Assembly (NCBI RefSeq): GCF_001598555.1
Contig: NZ_BCZE01000032.1
Span: 1-62,739 of the forward strand
Length of the DNA: 62,739 nucleotides
Source: Novosphingobium rosa NBRC 15208
GTDB lineage: Bacteria > Pseudomonadota > Alphaproteobacteria > Sphingomonadales > Sphingomonadaceae
Direction of reading: 5' to 3'
Part shown: positions 49,044 through 57,682 of the stretch, one piece after another
Layout: every line of letters begins with the position of its first letter
How positions within the stretch are numbered: position 1 is the first letter of the stretch
The notes under the pieces: generated by a model
What the model saw: only the letters and a program-made list of their open reading frames with translations
Databases searched by the model: none
Told to the model about the DNA's origin: nothing
Position numbers and translations under genes: made by a program

Positions 49044-50561
49044 TTGCAGCATCCCCGCCACCATGCCGCAGCAAAGCCGGAAAGAATCGCCTGCCTCTGC
49101 GCTGAAACCGGCGCGAAACAGACCTATGCCGATCTGGAAGGCGCCGCCAACCGGGGGGCGCATCTGCTGCGCAGCATAGGCCTGCAGCGCGGCGATGTGA
49201 TGGCGGTGATGCTGGACAATGAACCGGCGGTTTTCGCCATTGGCTGGGCGGCGGAACGGTCAGGGCTTTATCTCACCAGCGTCTCCACCAAATTGAGCAT
49301 CGCCGATGCCGCCTATATCCTCAATGATTGCGGGGCGCGAGTGCTGGTTGTCTCGGACCGGCTGGACGCGATGGGCGCGCAGATCGTGGCGGCCTGCCCG
49401 GGCGTGACGCTGTACCGGGTCAGTGATTGGCAAAGAGCCTGCGCCGATCAGCCTGCCACGCCGATCCTCGATGAGAGCCCGGGGGCCGATATGCTCTATT
49501 CCTCGGGCACCACGGGGCGACCCAAGGGGATCAAGCCGCCTCTGCCCGAGGGTGCGCTGGGCGAGGAGACTGCCCTGATGCGCATGGGCGCGGGGCTCTA
49601 TGGCATGGATGGCGAGATGGTCTATCTTTCGACCTCGCCGCTTTACCATGCCGCGCCGCTGCGCTGGGCGATGACGGTGCAGCGCTTTGGCGGCACGGTG
49701 CTGATCATGCCGCGCTTCGATGCCGAAACCGCGCTGGCGCTGATCGAACAGCACGGGGTGACGCATGGCACATGGGTGCCCACGCATTTCGTGCGGCTGC
49801 TCAAGCTGCCGGAGGCGGTGCGGGGGCGTTACGATCTCTCGTCCCAGCGCGCGGCGATCCATGCCGGGGCGCCATGCCCTGTTGCCGTCAAGCAGGCGAT
49901 GATCGACTGGTGGGGGCCGATCATCGAGGAATATTATTCCGGCACGGAAATGTGCGGCATCACCGCTTTGTCCGCCGCGCAGTGGCTGGAGCGGCCGGGA
50001 TCGGTGGGCAGAGCGGTGCTGGGCACGATCCGCATTCTCGATGATGAGGGCGTGGCATGTCCGGCGGGGCAGGTGGGCAACATCTACTTCGCCGATGGCC
50101 CGGCATTTGAATATCACAACGATCCGGCCAAGACGGCGGCAGCGCATAACAGCCAGGGCTGGGCGACGCTGGGCGATATCGGCCGGCTGGACGAGGACGG
50201 ATTTCTGTTCCTGACCGACCGCAAGAACTTCATGATTATCTCGGGTGGCGTCAACATCTACCCTCAGGAGATCGAGAATGTTCTGATTTCCCACCCCGAT
50301 GTCGCCGATGTGGCGGTGATCGGCGTGCCGGATGAAGAGTTGGGCGAAACCGTGCTGGCCGTGGTGCAGCCGGTCGAGGGTGTGGCAGGCGATCAGCGCC
50401 TTGCCGAAGCCTTGCGTGTCTATGCCCGCAACGGGCTTGGCGGGGTCAAGACGCCGAGGCATTTCGAATTCCGTCATGATCCGCTGCGTGAGCCGACCGG
50501 CAAGCTGCTGAAAGCCAAATTGATCGCCGAATTCAAGGCGCGGGGTTCAGTCCCCGGCTAA
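49044..50561 (+). CDS. AMP-dependent acyl-CoA synthetase
   Basis: An adenylate-forming ligase of 505 residues. The phosphate-binding loop is MLYSSGTTGRPKG near residues 149-161, the adenine motif is EYYSGTEMCG, the hinge motif is TLGDIGRLDEDGFLFLTDRKNFMIISGG, and the catalytic lysine lies in PTGKLLKAKL. It activates a carboxylic acid to its CoA thioester with ATP. The TTG start has GGAGAGG before it. It is divergent from the P450 operon and shares a 221-base control region with it. It probably activates the acid produced by the operon's aldehyde dehydrogenase. Its last 15 bases overlap the end of the LysR gene. Confidence 0.92.
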   Translation: MQHPRHHAAAKPERIACLCAETGAKQTYADLEGAANRGAHLLRSIGLQRGDVMAVMLDNEPAVFAIGWAAERSGLYLTSVSTKLSIADAAYILNDCGARVLVVSDRLDAMGAQIVAACPGVTLYRVSDWQRACADQPATPILDESPGADMLYSSGTTGRPKGIKPPLPEGALGEETALMRMGAGLYGMDGEMVYLSTSPLYHAAPLRWAMTVQRFGGTVLIMPRFDAETALALIEQHGVTHGTWVPTHFVRLLKLPEAVRGRYDLSSQRAAIHAGAPCPVAVKQAMIDWWGPIIEEYYSGTEMCGITALSAAQWLERPGSVGRAVLGTIRILDDEGVACPAGQVGNIYFADGPAFEYHNDPAKTAAAHNSQGWATLGDIGRLDEDGFLFLTDRKNFMIISGGVNIYPQEIENVLISHPDVADVAVIGVPDEELGETVLAVVQPVEGVAGDQRLAEALRVYARNGLGGVKTPRHFEFRHDPLREPTGKLLKAKLIAEFKARGSVPG

Positions 50562-51443
50562 CAGCCGGGCGTTTTTCGCCACCACATCCAGCAGCCAGTC
50601 CATGGTGACGCGGATGCGCTGCAGCCCATGCGTGTCCTTATGCGTCACCAGCCAGAAGCTGCGGGTGATGCGCTGCTGCGGCAGCACGCGCACCAGCGCC
50701 GGATCGGAATCGCCGATAAAGCAGGGCAGCACGCCCACGCCGACATGCGAGGTCAGCAGGATATGCTGCGCCAGAATGGAGGTCGATCGCAGGCTGGCCG
50801 CCAGATTGCTGTCGATGTCGCGCAGGTAATTGAGTTCGGGCGCATAAACCAGTTCGGGCACATAGCCGACCAACTGGTGCCCGCTGCGCAGGTCGGCAGG
50901 CGAAAGAATGGGCTTGTGGCGATCGAGATAATCCCGGCTGGCATAAAGCCGCAGCGCATAGTTGGACAATTTGCGCGCCACCAGCGGCCCGGTTTTCGGG
51001 CGCGAGAGCAGCACGGCAATATCGGCCTCGCGCCGCGATGGGCTGAGGAACCCGTTGGAAGCCACCAGATCGACCGTCAGCCCGGGATAGCGCGCGGCAA
51101 AATCGCCCAGATGCCGCGCCACCACCCAGCTGCCGAAGCCTTCCGACACGCTGATGCGCACCGTGCCGCTGGGGCCAGCCTGCGCATTGGCCTTGTCCCG
51201 CGCATTGTCCAGCTCGCTGGTGGCCATGGACATGCGCTCCACCACCTCCAGCAGCTTTTCGCCCGCCGGGGTCAGCACCTGTCCCTCGCGGGTCTGTTCG
51301 AACAGCGTGGCGCCCATCTGGCTTTCCAGACGGCGCAGCCGCCGCCCGATGGTGGTGGCGTCCATGCCCATGATCCGCCCGGCGCGCGCCAGCTGCCCGG
51401 TGCGCGCAATCGCCAGAAAAGCCTGAAAATCGCTCCAGTCCAT
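50547..51443 (-). CDS. LysR-family transcriptional regulator
   Basis: A LysR regulator of about 298 residues: the N-terminal winged helix-turn-helix MDWSDFQAFLAIARTGQLARAGRIMGMDATTIGRRLRRLE is followed by a type 2 periplasmic-binding-like effector domain starting near GTVRISVSEG. It is divergent from the valine-degradation operon and likely controls it. I use ATG at 51443; an ATG at 51452, three codons upstream, is equally possible, and neither has a strong ribosome-binding site. A palindrome CCTGCA-4-TGCAGG overlaps these start codons at 51446-51461, consistent with autoregulation. The effector is not visible. Confidence 0.88.
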   Translation of the reverse strand: MDWSDFQAFLAIARTGQLARAGRIMGMDATTIGRRLRRLESQMGATLFEQTREGQVLTPAGEKLLEVVERMSMATSELDNARDKANAQAGPSGTVRISVSEGFGSWVVARHLGDFAARYPGLTVDLVASNGFLSPSRREADIAVLLSRPKTGPLVARKLSNYALRLYASRDYLDRHKPILSPADLRSGHQLVGYVPELVYAPELNYLRDIDSNLAASLRSTSILAQHILLTSHVGVGVLPCFIGDSDPALVRVLPQQRITRSFWLVTHKDTHGLQRIRVTMDWLLDVVAKNARLLAGD

Positions 51444-51445
51444 TG

Positions 51446-51461
51446 CCTGCATAATTGCAGG
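51446..51461. promoter_or_regulatory. Palindrome CCTGCA-4-TGCAGG at lysR start
   Basis: A perfect 6+4+6 inverted repeat overlaps the possible start codons of the LysR gene and lies 85 bases before the mmsA ATG. LysR proteins usually bind interrupted palindromes between their own gene and the divergent target. A bound regulator here would block its own expression. Confidence 0.5.
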
Positions 51462-51545
51462 TCTAGCGAGCATTCTTGCCTGTTGCCAGTATTTTTTGGC
51501 CCTATAGACTTCACCCAAAGTCAGACTCTGGGAAGGATTTTGGAC

Positions 51546-53042
51546 ATGCGTTTCATCGATCACCTGATCGTCGGCGGTGCTGGCGGGAATCCGGCTCGCA
51601 AGGCGTCGGTCTTCAACCCCTCGACCGGCCAGGTGCAGGCCGAAGTGGCGCTGGGCGATGCCGCCCTGCTGGACAGGGCCGTGCAGGCCGCTCTGGCCGC
51701 GCAGCCCGCCTGGGCCGCCACCAACCCGCAGCGCCGCGCCCGCGTGATGTTCGAGTTCAAGCGGCTGGTCGAGGCCAATATGCAGGACCTGGCCGAACTG
51801 CTCGCCACCGAGCATGGCAAGGTCACCGCCGACGCCAAGGGCGATATCCAGCGCGGGCTTGAGGTGATCGAATTCGCCTGCGGCATCCCCCATGCGCTCA
51901 AGGGCGAGTTCACCAATGGCGCCGGGCCGGGCATCGATGTCTATTCGATGCGTCAGCCCGTCGGCATCGGCGCGGGGATCACGCCTTTCAACTTCCCCGC
52001 CATGATCCCGATGTGGATGTTCGGCGTGGCCATCGCCTGTGGCAATGCCTTTATCCTCAAGCCTTCCGAGCGCGACCCTTCCGTCCCCGTGCGCCTTGTC
52101 GAGCTGATGCTTGAGGCTGGCGCGCCAGAGGGCATCCTGCAATGCGTGCATGGCGACAAGGAGATGGTGGACGCCATCCTCGACCACCCCGCCATCGGCG
52201 CGATCAGCTTCGTGGGCTCATCCGACATCGCCAATTACGTCTATCAGCGCGGCGCGGCCAACGGCAAGCGCGTGCAGGCGATGGGCGGGGCCAAGAACCA
52301 CGGCATCATCATGCCCGATGCCGACATCGACCGCGCGGTGAACGATCTGGTCGGCGCGGCCTTCGGCTCGGCGGGCGAGCGCTGCATGGCGTTGCCGGTG
52401 GTGGTGCCCGTTGGCGAAGGCACGGCTGAAAAGCTGATCGACAAGCTGATCCCCGAGATCACCGCGCTCAATGTCGGCACCAGCCTCGATCCTTCGGCGC
52501 ATTATGGGCCGGTGGTCACCGCGGAACACAAGGCGCGGGTCGAAGACTGGATCGGCACATGCGAGGCCGAAGGCGGCAAGATCCTGATCGACGGACGCGG
52601 CTTCACCCCGCAGGGGCTGGAGGGCGGCTTCTATGTCGGCCCCACGCTGATCGACCATGTGACGCCCGATATGGACAGCTATCACAACGAGATCTTCGGC
52701 CCCGTGCTGCAGATCGTGCGCGCGCCCGATTTCGAGACGGCGCTCAGCCTGCCCAGCAAGCATCAATATGGCAATGGCGTGGCGATCTTCACCCGCAACG
52801 GCCATGCCGCGCGTGAATTCGCCGCGCGGGTGAACGTGGGCATGGTGGGCATCAACGTGCCGATCCCGGTGCCGGTGGCCTATCACACCTTCGGCGGCTG
52901 GAAGCGCTCCGCCTTCGGCGACACCAACCAGCACGGCATGGAAGGCGTGAAGTTCTGGACCAAGGTGAAGACCATCACGGCGCGCTGGCCCGACAGCACG
53001 CCCGAGGGTGGCAACGCCTTCATCATCCCCACCATGGGTTGA
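51546..53042 (+). CDS. mmsA: CoA-acylating methylmalonate-semialdehyde dehydrogenase
   Basis: An aldehyde dehydrogenase of 498 residues from the CoA-dependent MmsA group. The catalytic cysteine is Cys280 in GSAGERCMALPV, the NAD-binding segment is GAGITPFNFPAMIPMWMF, and the characteristic QAMGGAKNHGIIMPDAD replaces the E-L-G-G motif of ordinary aldehyde dehydrogenases. The ending GDTNQHGMEGVKFWTKVKTITARW is diagnostic. It converts methylmalonate semialdehyde and CoA to propionyl-CoA and CO2, the last step of valine degradation. It is the first gene of an operon with four other valine-pathway enzymes. GGAAGG stands nine bases before the ATG. Confidence 0.95.
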   Translation: MRFIDHLIVGGAGGNPARKASVFNPSTGQVQAEVALGDAALLDRAVQAALAAQPAWAATNPQRRARVMFEFKRLVEANMQDLAELLATEHGKVTADAKGDIQRGLEVIEFACGIPHALKGEFTNGAGPGIDVYSMRQPVGIGAGITPFNFPAMIPMWMFGVAIACGNAFILKPSERDPSVPVRLVELMLEAGAPEGILQCVHGDKEMVDAILDHPAIGAISFVGSSDIANYVYQRGAANGKRVQAMGGAKNHGIIMPDADIDRAVNDLVGAAFGSAGERCMALPVVVPVGEGTAEKLIDKLIPEITALNVGTSLDPSAHYGPVVTAEHKARVEDWIGTCEAEGGKILIDGRGFTPQGLEGGFYVGPTLIDHVTPDMDSYHNEIFGPVLQIVRAPDFETALSLPSKHQYGNGVAIFTRNGHAAREFAARVNVGMVGINVPIPVPVAYHTFGGWKRSAFGDTNQHGMEGVKFWTKVKTITARWPDSTPEGGNAFIIPTMG

Positions 53043-53058
53043 TGGGGAAGCCGGACCG

Positions 53059-54201
53059 ATGACCGACGCTTTCGCGCTGAATGAAGACCAGCGCTCGATC
53101 CAGGAGGCCGCGGCGCGTTTCACCGCCTCGGCCCTCACCCCCCACGCCGCGCAATGGGACGAGGACCACAGCTTCCCGCGTGAGGCGGTCAGCGCGGCGG
53201 GCGAGATGGGTTTCGGCGCGATTTATGTCAGCGAGGCGGGCGGCGGCATCGGTCTGGGCCGTCTGGACGCGGCTCTGGTGATCGAGGCGATGGCCTATGG
53301 TTGCCCGACCACGGCGGCCTTCATCTCGATCCACAATATGGCGACATGGATGATCGACCGCTTCGGCAATGAGGCGTTGAAAGCGCGGCATCTGCCGGGG
53401 CTGGTCGGCATGCAGACGCTGGCCTCCTATTGCCTGACCGAGCCGGGTTCCGGGTCGGACGCCGCCGCGCTGCGCACCACGGCGCGGCGCGATGGCGATG
53501 ATTATGTCCTGAATGGCAGCAAACAGTTCATCACTGGCGCGGGGGTGAACGATGTCTATGTCATCATGGTGCGCACCGGAGAGGCCGGGGCCAGAGGCAT
53601 TTCCTGCTTTCTGGTGGAAAAGGGCATGCCGGGGCTCTCCTTTGGCGCGCCGGAGAAGAAGCTGGGCTGGAACGCCTCGCCCACGGCGCAGGTGATCCTC
53701 GAGGATGTGCGCGTGCCCGCCGGCAACATGCTGGGCGTGGAGGGCGACGGCTTCAAGATCGCCATGGCCGGGATCGACGGCGGGCGCGTCAACATCGGCG
53801 CCTGCTCGCTGGGCGGGGCGCAGCGCTGCCTGGACGAGGCGATCGCCTACACCAAGGAGCGCAGGCAGTTCGGCCAGCCCATCGCCGATTTTCAGAACAC
53901 CCAGTTCCAGCTGGCCGATATGGCCACCGAACTGGCCGCCGCGCGCACGCTGCTCTACACCGCCGCCAGCAAGGTGAGCGCGGGCGCGCCCGACAAGACC
54001 GCCTATGCGGCCATGGCCAAGCGTTTCGCCACCGACACCGGCTCCAGCGTGGTGGACCGCGCTTTGCAGATGCTGGGCGGCTATGGCTATCTGAAGGATT
54101 ATCCCATCGAACGCTTCTGGCGCGATTTGCGTGTTCACCGCATCCTTGAAGGCACCAATGAGGTGATGCGCCTGATCGTGGCGCGGGATCTGCTGAAATG
54201 A
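53059..54201 (+). CDS. Isobutyryl-CoA dehydrogenase-like acyl-CoA dehydrogenase
   Basis: An acyl-CoA dehydrogenase of 380 residues. It has SYCLTEPGSGSDAAALR, KERRQFGQPIADFQNTQF and the catalytic glutamate in ILEGTNEVMRLIVARDLL. The sequence ISIHNMATWMIDRFG and its operon place fit isobutyryl-CoA dehydrogenase (ACAD8 type), which makes methacrylyl-CoA in valine degradation. ATG at 53059 begins the family's usual N terminus, 16 bases after the mmsA stop. The stop overlaps the ATG of the next gene by 4 bases. 2-Methylbutyryl-CoA may be a second substrate. Confidence 0.88.
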   Translation: MTDAFALNEDQRSIQEAAARFTASALTPHAAQWDEDHSFPREAVSAAGEMGFGAIYVSEAGGGIGLGRLDAALVIEAMAYGCPTTAAFISIHNMATWMIDRFGNEALKARHLPGLVGMQTLASYCLTEPGSGSDAAALRTTARRDGDDYVLNGSKQFITGAGVNDVYVIMVRTGEAGARGISCFLVEKGMPGLSFGAPEKKLGWNASPTAQVILEDVRVPAGNMLGVEGDGFKIAMAGIDGGRVNIGACSLGGAQRCLDEAIAYTKERRQFGQPIADFQNTQFQLADMATELAAARTLLYTAASKVSAGAPDKTAYAAMAKRFATDTGSSVVDRALQMLGGYGYLKDYPIERFWRDLRVHRILEGTNEVMRLIVARDLLK

Positions 54202-55265
54202 GCGCGGAACTGCTGACCCGCACAGAGGGCGCGGCGGGCGTCCTTTCGCTCAACCGCCCGCGCGCGATCCATGCCCTGACGCTGGAGATGGTGCGCGCCA
54301 TGACCGAGGCGCTGCTGGCGTGGCGCGACGATCCCGCCGTGCATCTGGTGCTGATCGACCATGCTGTCGATCCGGGCGGCGCCCCCAAGCTGTCGCGCGG
54401 CTTTTGCTCGGGCGGCGACATCACCCTGCTGCGCCATTCCGCGCTGGAGGATGGCGGCGAGGAAGGGCGGCGGTTCTTCTTCGAGGAATACCGCCTCAAC
54501 CATCTGCTCTTTACGTATCCCAAGCCGGTGATCGCCTTTATGGATGGCATCACCATGGGCGGTGGCGTGGGGATCAGCCAACCGGCGCGGCTGCGCGTGG
54601 CGACGCAGAACACCCGTTTCGCCATGCCGGAAAGCGGGATCGGCCTGTTCCCCGATGTCGGCGGGGGCTGGTATCTCTCGCGGTTGCAGGGGCGGCTTGG
54701 TCAATATCTGGCGCTGACCGGGGCGCGGCTGGATGGCGCGGAATGCCTGTGGGCCGGCCTTGCCACCCACTACCTGCCCGCCGCCAGCCTGCCCGATGCC
54801 AAGGCGCGGATCATCGTGGGTGAGGCGCCCGCGGCGGTGTTGCAGGCTCTGGCCATCACGCCGCCCGCGCCGGCTCTTGCCGAACATGCCCCGGACATCG
54901 CGCGCCTCTTTGCCAGCGACACGCTGGAGGGGATCATCGCCGCGCTGGAACAGGATTGCGGCGCCTTCGCCGCGCAAACCCTGACCACCATCGGCACCAA
55001 AAGCCCCACCACCTGCAAGGTTTCGCTGCGGCAACTGGCGCAGAGCCTGACCCTGCCTGATTTCGCCGCCAATATGGCGATGGAATATCGCATCGGCAGC
55101 CGCGTGCTGATGCTGCCCGATTTCGTCGAGGGGGTGCGCGCGGTGATCGTCGAAAAGGACAATGCCCCGGCATGGAGCCCCGCCACACCCGAAGCGGTGA
55201 GCGAGGCCATGCTGGATGCGATCTTCGCCGCTCTCCCCGCATCACAGGAATGGACCCCGCTATGA
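54198..55265 (+). CDS. 3-Hydroxyisobutyryl-CoA hydrolase-like crotonase
   Basis: A crotonase-family protein of 355 residues, about 90 longer than hydratases, which is the length of 3-hydroxyisobutyryl-CoA hydrolases. [26 protein letters not shown] and [21 protein letters not shown] with the key glutamate are the diagnostic motifs. It would release free 3-hydroxyisobutyrate from its CoA ester, the step unique to valine degradation. It is translationally coupled on both sides: the ATG overlaps the dehydrogenase stop and its TGA overlaps the following ATG. Its substrate is supported by the next genes, enoyl-CoA hydratase and mmsB. Confidence 0.9.
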   Translation: MSAELLTRTEGAAGVLSLNRPRAIHALTLEMVRAMTEALLAWRDDPAVHLVLIDHAVDPGGAPKLSRGFCSGGDITLLRHSALEDGGEEGRRFFFEEYRLNHLLFTYPKPVIAFMDGITMGGGVGISQPARLRVATQNTRFAMPESGIGLFPDVGGGWYLSRLQGRLGQYLALTGARLDGAECLWAGLATHYLPAASLPDAKARIIVGEAPAAVLQALAITPPAPALAEHAPDIARLFASDTLEGIIAALEQDCGAFAAQTLTTIGTKSPTTCKVSLRQLAQSLTLPDFAANMAMEYRIGSRVLMLPDFVEGVRAVIVEKDNAPAWSPATPEAVSEAMLDAIFAALPASQEWTPL

Positions 55266-56044
55266 GTTATGAAACGATCCTTGTTGAACGCAAGGGCGCG
55301 GTGAGCCTGATCACGCTCAACCGGCCCAAGGCGCTCAATGCCTTAAATTCTCAGGTCTGCGCCGAGCTGGTCTCCGCCTTCGCCGCTTTCGAGGCCGATG
55401 ATACGCAGGGCTGCGCCGTGCTGACCGGCAGCGGCGAAAAGGCCTTCGCGGCGGGCGCCGACATCAAGGAAATGGTCGACAAACAGGCCGCCGATTTCTT
55501 CCTTGAGGACTTCTTTGCCGACTGGAACGCGAAGCTGGTGCGCACCACGCGCAAGCCCTGGATCGCGGCGGTCAATGGCTTTGCGCTGGGCGGCGGCTGC
55601 GAACTGGCGATGATGGCCGATTTCATCATCGCTTCCGACACCGCCAAATTCGGCCAGCCCGAGATCAAGTTGGGCGTGGCGCCGGGCATGGGCGGGTCAC
55701 AGCGTCTGGCCCGCGCCGTGGGCAAGGCCAAGGCGATGGACATGTGCCTGACGGGCCGCATGATGGACGCCGCCGAGGCGGAACGCGGCGGGCTGGTGGC
55801 GCGCGTGGTGCCGCTGGCGGATCTGCTGGATGAGGCGTTGAAGGCGGCGGAGACCATCGCCAGCATGCCGCGCATGGCGGCGATGGCGAATAAGGAGATG
55901 GTCAACATCGCCTTTGAAACCACGCTGGATCAGGGCCTGTTGCAGGAACGCCGCCTGTTCCAGATCCTCACCGCTTCGCAGGACAAGGCCGAGGGCATGA
56001 GCGCCTTCGTGGAAAAGCGTCAAGCCAACTGGACGGGGCGTTAA
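55262..56044 (+). CDS. Enoyl-CoA hydratase (methacrylyl-CoA hydration)
   Basis: A crotonase of 260 residues with [37 protein letters not shown] and [25 protein letters not shown]. Both catalytic glutamates (in GGGCELAMM and QPEIKLG) are present, so it is a true hydratase of the short-chain EchS1 type. In this operon it would hydrate methacrylyl-CoA to 3-hydroxyisobutyryl-CoA between the dehydrogenase and the hydrolase. It probably also serves other short-chain substrates. Its ATG overlaps the upstream stop by 4 bases. Confidence 0.93.
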   Translation: MSYETILVERKGAVSLITLNRPKALNALNSQVCAELVSAFAAFEADDTQGCAVLTGSGEKAFAAGADIKEMVDKQAADFFLEDFFADWNAKLVRTTRKPWIAAVNGFALGGGCELAMMADFIIASDTAKFGQPEIKLGVAPGMGGSQRLARAVGKAKAMDMCLTGRMMDAAEAERGGLVARVVPLADLLDEALKAAETIASMPRMAAMANKEMVNIAFETTLDQGLLQERRLFQILTASQDKAEGMSAFVEKRQANWTGR

Positions 56045-56071
56045 GCCTCGCGACTTTAAGGAGAGGTCATC

Positions 56072-56941
56072 ATGAAGATCGCCATCATCGGTCTGGGCAA
56101 TATGGGCGGCGGCATGGCCGCGAACCTTGTGAAAGCGGGCCATCAGGTGCAGGCCTTCGATCTGGCCGAGCCCGCGCTGGAACGCGCCCGCGCCAATGGC
56201 TGCGCGTGCTTCGCCACGGTGCGCGAGGCGGTGGCCGGGGTGGAAGCGGTGGTCACCATGCTGCCCAATGGCGCCATCGTGCGCGCGGTCTATGGCAATG
56301 ATGTGATCGGCCATGCGCCTGCCGGGGCGCTGCTGCTCGATTGCTCCACCATCGATGTCGCCAGTGCGCGCGATGTCGCGGCGCAGGCCGAGGCTGCGGG
56401 CTATCGCATGGTCGATGCGCCGGTTTCGGGCGGGATCGCGGCGGCCAATGGCGGCACGCTGACCTTCATGGTCGGCGGCACGGATGAGGCTTTCGCGGCG
56501 GCGGAACCGATCCTGAGCAACATGGGCAAAGCGGTGATCCATGCCGGGGCCAGCGGTGCGGGACAGGCCGCGAAAATCTGCAACAACATGCTGCTGGGCG
56601 CGTCCATGGTGGCGACCTGCGAGACCTTCAAACTGGCCGAGCGGCTGGGGCTCGATCTCCAGACCTTTTACGACATTTCCTCCAAGGCCTCGGGCCAGTG
56701 CTGGTCGATGACCTCCTATTGCCCCGTGCCCGGCGTGGGTCCGCAGACCCCTGCCGACAATGGCTATCAGGGCGGTTTCGCCACCGCGCTGATGCTCAAG
56801 GATCTCACCCTGGCCATGGCGGCGGCGCAGGAGGCGGGAGCGCCGGTGCCGATGGGGCATCTGGCTCAGGAACTCTATGCCGCTTTCGATGCGCAGGGGC
56901 AGGGCGGCGCGGATTTCTCCGCCATCATCAAGACGCTCTGA
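56072..56941 (+). CDS. mmsB: 3-Hydroxyisobutyrate dehydrogenase
   Basis: A beta-hydroxyacid dehydrogenase of 289 residues. The N-terminal Rossmann motif is IIGLGNMGGGMAANLVKAGH, the substrate segment is DAPVSGGIAAANGGTLTFMVGG, and the catalytic lysine lies in GQAAKICNNMLLG. The length and KICNNMLLG with TPADNGYQGGFATALMLKDL are specific for 3-hydroxyisobutyrate dehydrogenases. It oxidises 3-hydroxyisobutyrate to methylmalonate semialdehyde, which MmsA, encoded by the first gene of the operon, then consumes. AAGGAGAGG precedes the ATG. It ends 21 bases before the convergent TetR gene. Confidence 0.95.
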   Translation: MKIAIIGLGNMGGGMAANLVKAGHQVQAFDLAEPALERARANGCACFATVREAVAGVEAVVTMLPNGAIVRAVYGNDVIGHAPAGALLLDCSTIDVASARDVAAQAEAAGYRMVDAPVSGGIAAANGGTLTFMVGGTDEAFAAAEPILSNMGKAVIHAGASGAGQAAKICNNMLLGASMVATCETFKLAERLGLDLQTFYDISSKASGQCWSMTSYCPVPGVGPQTPADNGYQGGFATALMLKDLTLAMAAAQEAGAPVPMGHLAQELYAAFDAQGQGGADFSAIIKTL

Positions 56942-56962
56942 CAGGGACCGGCTGCCGGGGGA

Positions 56963-57580
56963 TCAGCGAGGCCGAAATCCCCCGGCCAGCACATGCACCA
57001 GATCCGCCGCAATTGTTGCCGGCGTTTCGGCCCCCTGCGGATTGTGCCAGCGTGCGGGCCAGTTCAGCGCGCCTGCCAGGGCAAATGCCAGCATCTTGGG
57101 ATCGACGGGCGCGATCGAGCCATCCTCGATCCCGTCGCGGATCAGCTGGCGCATGGCGCTGTCGATCTGGCGCTTGAGCGCGTGAAACTGCTGACGGCTT
57201 TCCGGGCTCAGCGCCTCGTCGCTGGTTCGGACCACGCAGCGCCCGAAATCATCCATGTTGATTTCCGCATAGCGGGTGAGGAAGGCGATCAGCCGGTCGA
57301 TCCCCTGTCCGGGGCGCTGGCGTGAGGCCTCCGCCGCCTCCAGCAATTGCGACAGGCCTATCGTCACACACTCGAACAGCACCTGATCCTTGTTGCCCAG
57401 ATAGTGGTAGATCGTGGGCTTGGAGACCCCCAGCCGCGCCGCCACATCGTCGAGCGAGGTCTGGTGAAACCCCCTTTCGTTGAACATCTGCACCGCCGCG
57501 CGCAGCACCGCATCGCGCTTGGCCTGGCGCGCGCTGCTGCGCTGTTGCGGGGTCTGAAAGGGGGAGGGAGGGCTTTCCAA
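56963..57580 (-). CDS. TetR-family transcriptional regulator
   Basis: A TetR protein of about 205 residues with a clear helix-turn-helix: AVLRAAVQMFNERGFHQTSL, DDVAARLGVSKPTIYHYLGNKDQVLFEC. The C-terminal domain (VDPKMLAFALAGALNWPARWHNPQG) matches the TetR_C regulators of acyl-CoA and fatty-acid genes often placed next to acyl-CoA dehydrogenases. I choose TTG at 57580, six bases after GGAG; TTG at 57595 has no ribosome-binding site. It is divergent from the acyl-CoA dehydrogenase at 57683, with a gap of 102 bases, and probably represses that operon. An acyl-CoA is the likely ligand. Confidence 0.85.
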   Translation of the reverse strand: MESPPSPFQTPQQRSSARQAKRDAVLRAAVQMFNERGFHQTSLDDVAARLGVSKPTIYHYLGNKDQVLFECVTIGLSQLLEAAEASRQRPGQGIDRLIAFLTRYAEINMDDFGRCVVRTSDEALSPESRQQFHALKRQIDSAMRQLIRDGIEDGSIAPVDPKMLAFALAGALNWPARWHNPQGAETPATIAADLVHVLAGGFRPR

Positions 57581-57682
57581 AAATGACTCCTGCAAAATCG
57601 CCCGACAGGCGCGAGGGAAGGCTTGACACGAAACCAGCCCGAAGACAATCTACTCACCAGTAGAAAATAGACTGGAGAGTTT
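57581..57682. promoter_or_regulatory. Divergent promoter between TetR and acyl-CoA dehydrogenase operon
   Basis: The right half holds CTACTCACCAGTAGAAAATAGACTGG: CTACT at 57650 and AGTAG at 57658 form a short inverted repeat with a 3-base centre (57650-57662). It lies 20 bases before the dehydrogenase ATG and is a candidate TetR operator. TTGACA in GGCTTGACACG near 57623 would suit a -35 element, with a -10 inside or near the repeat. Confidence 0.45.
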
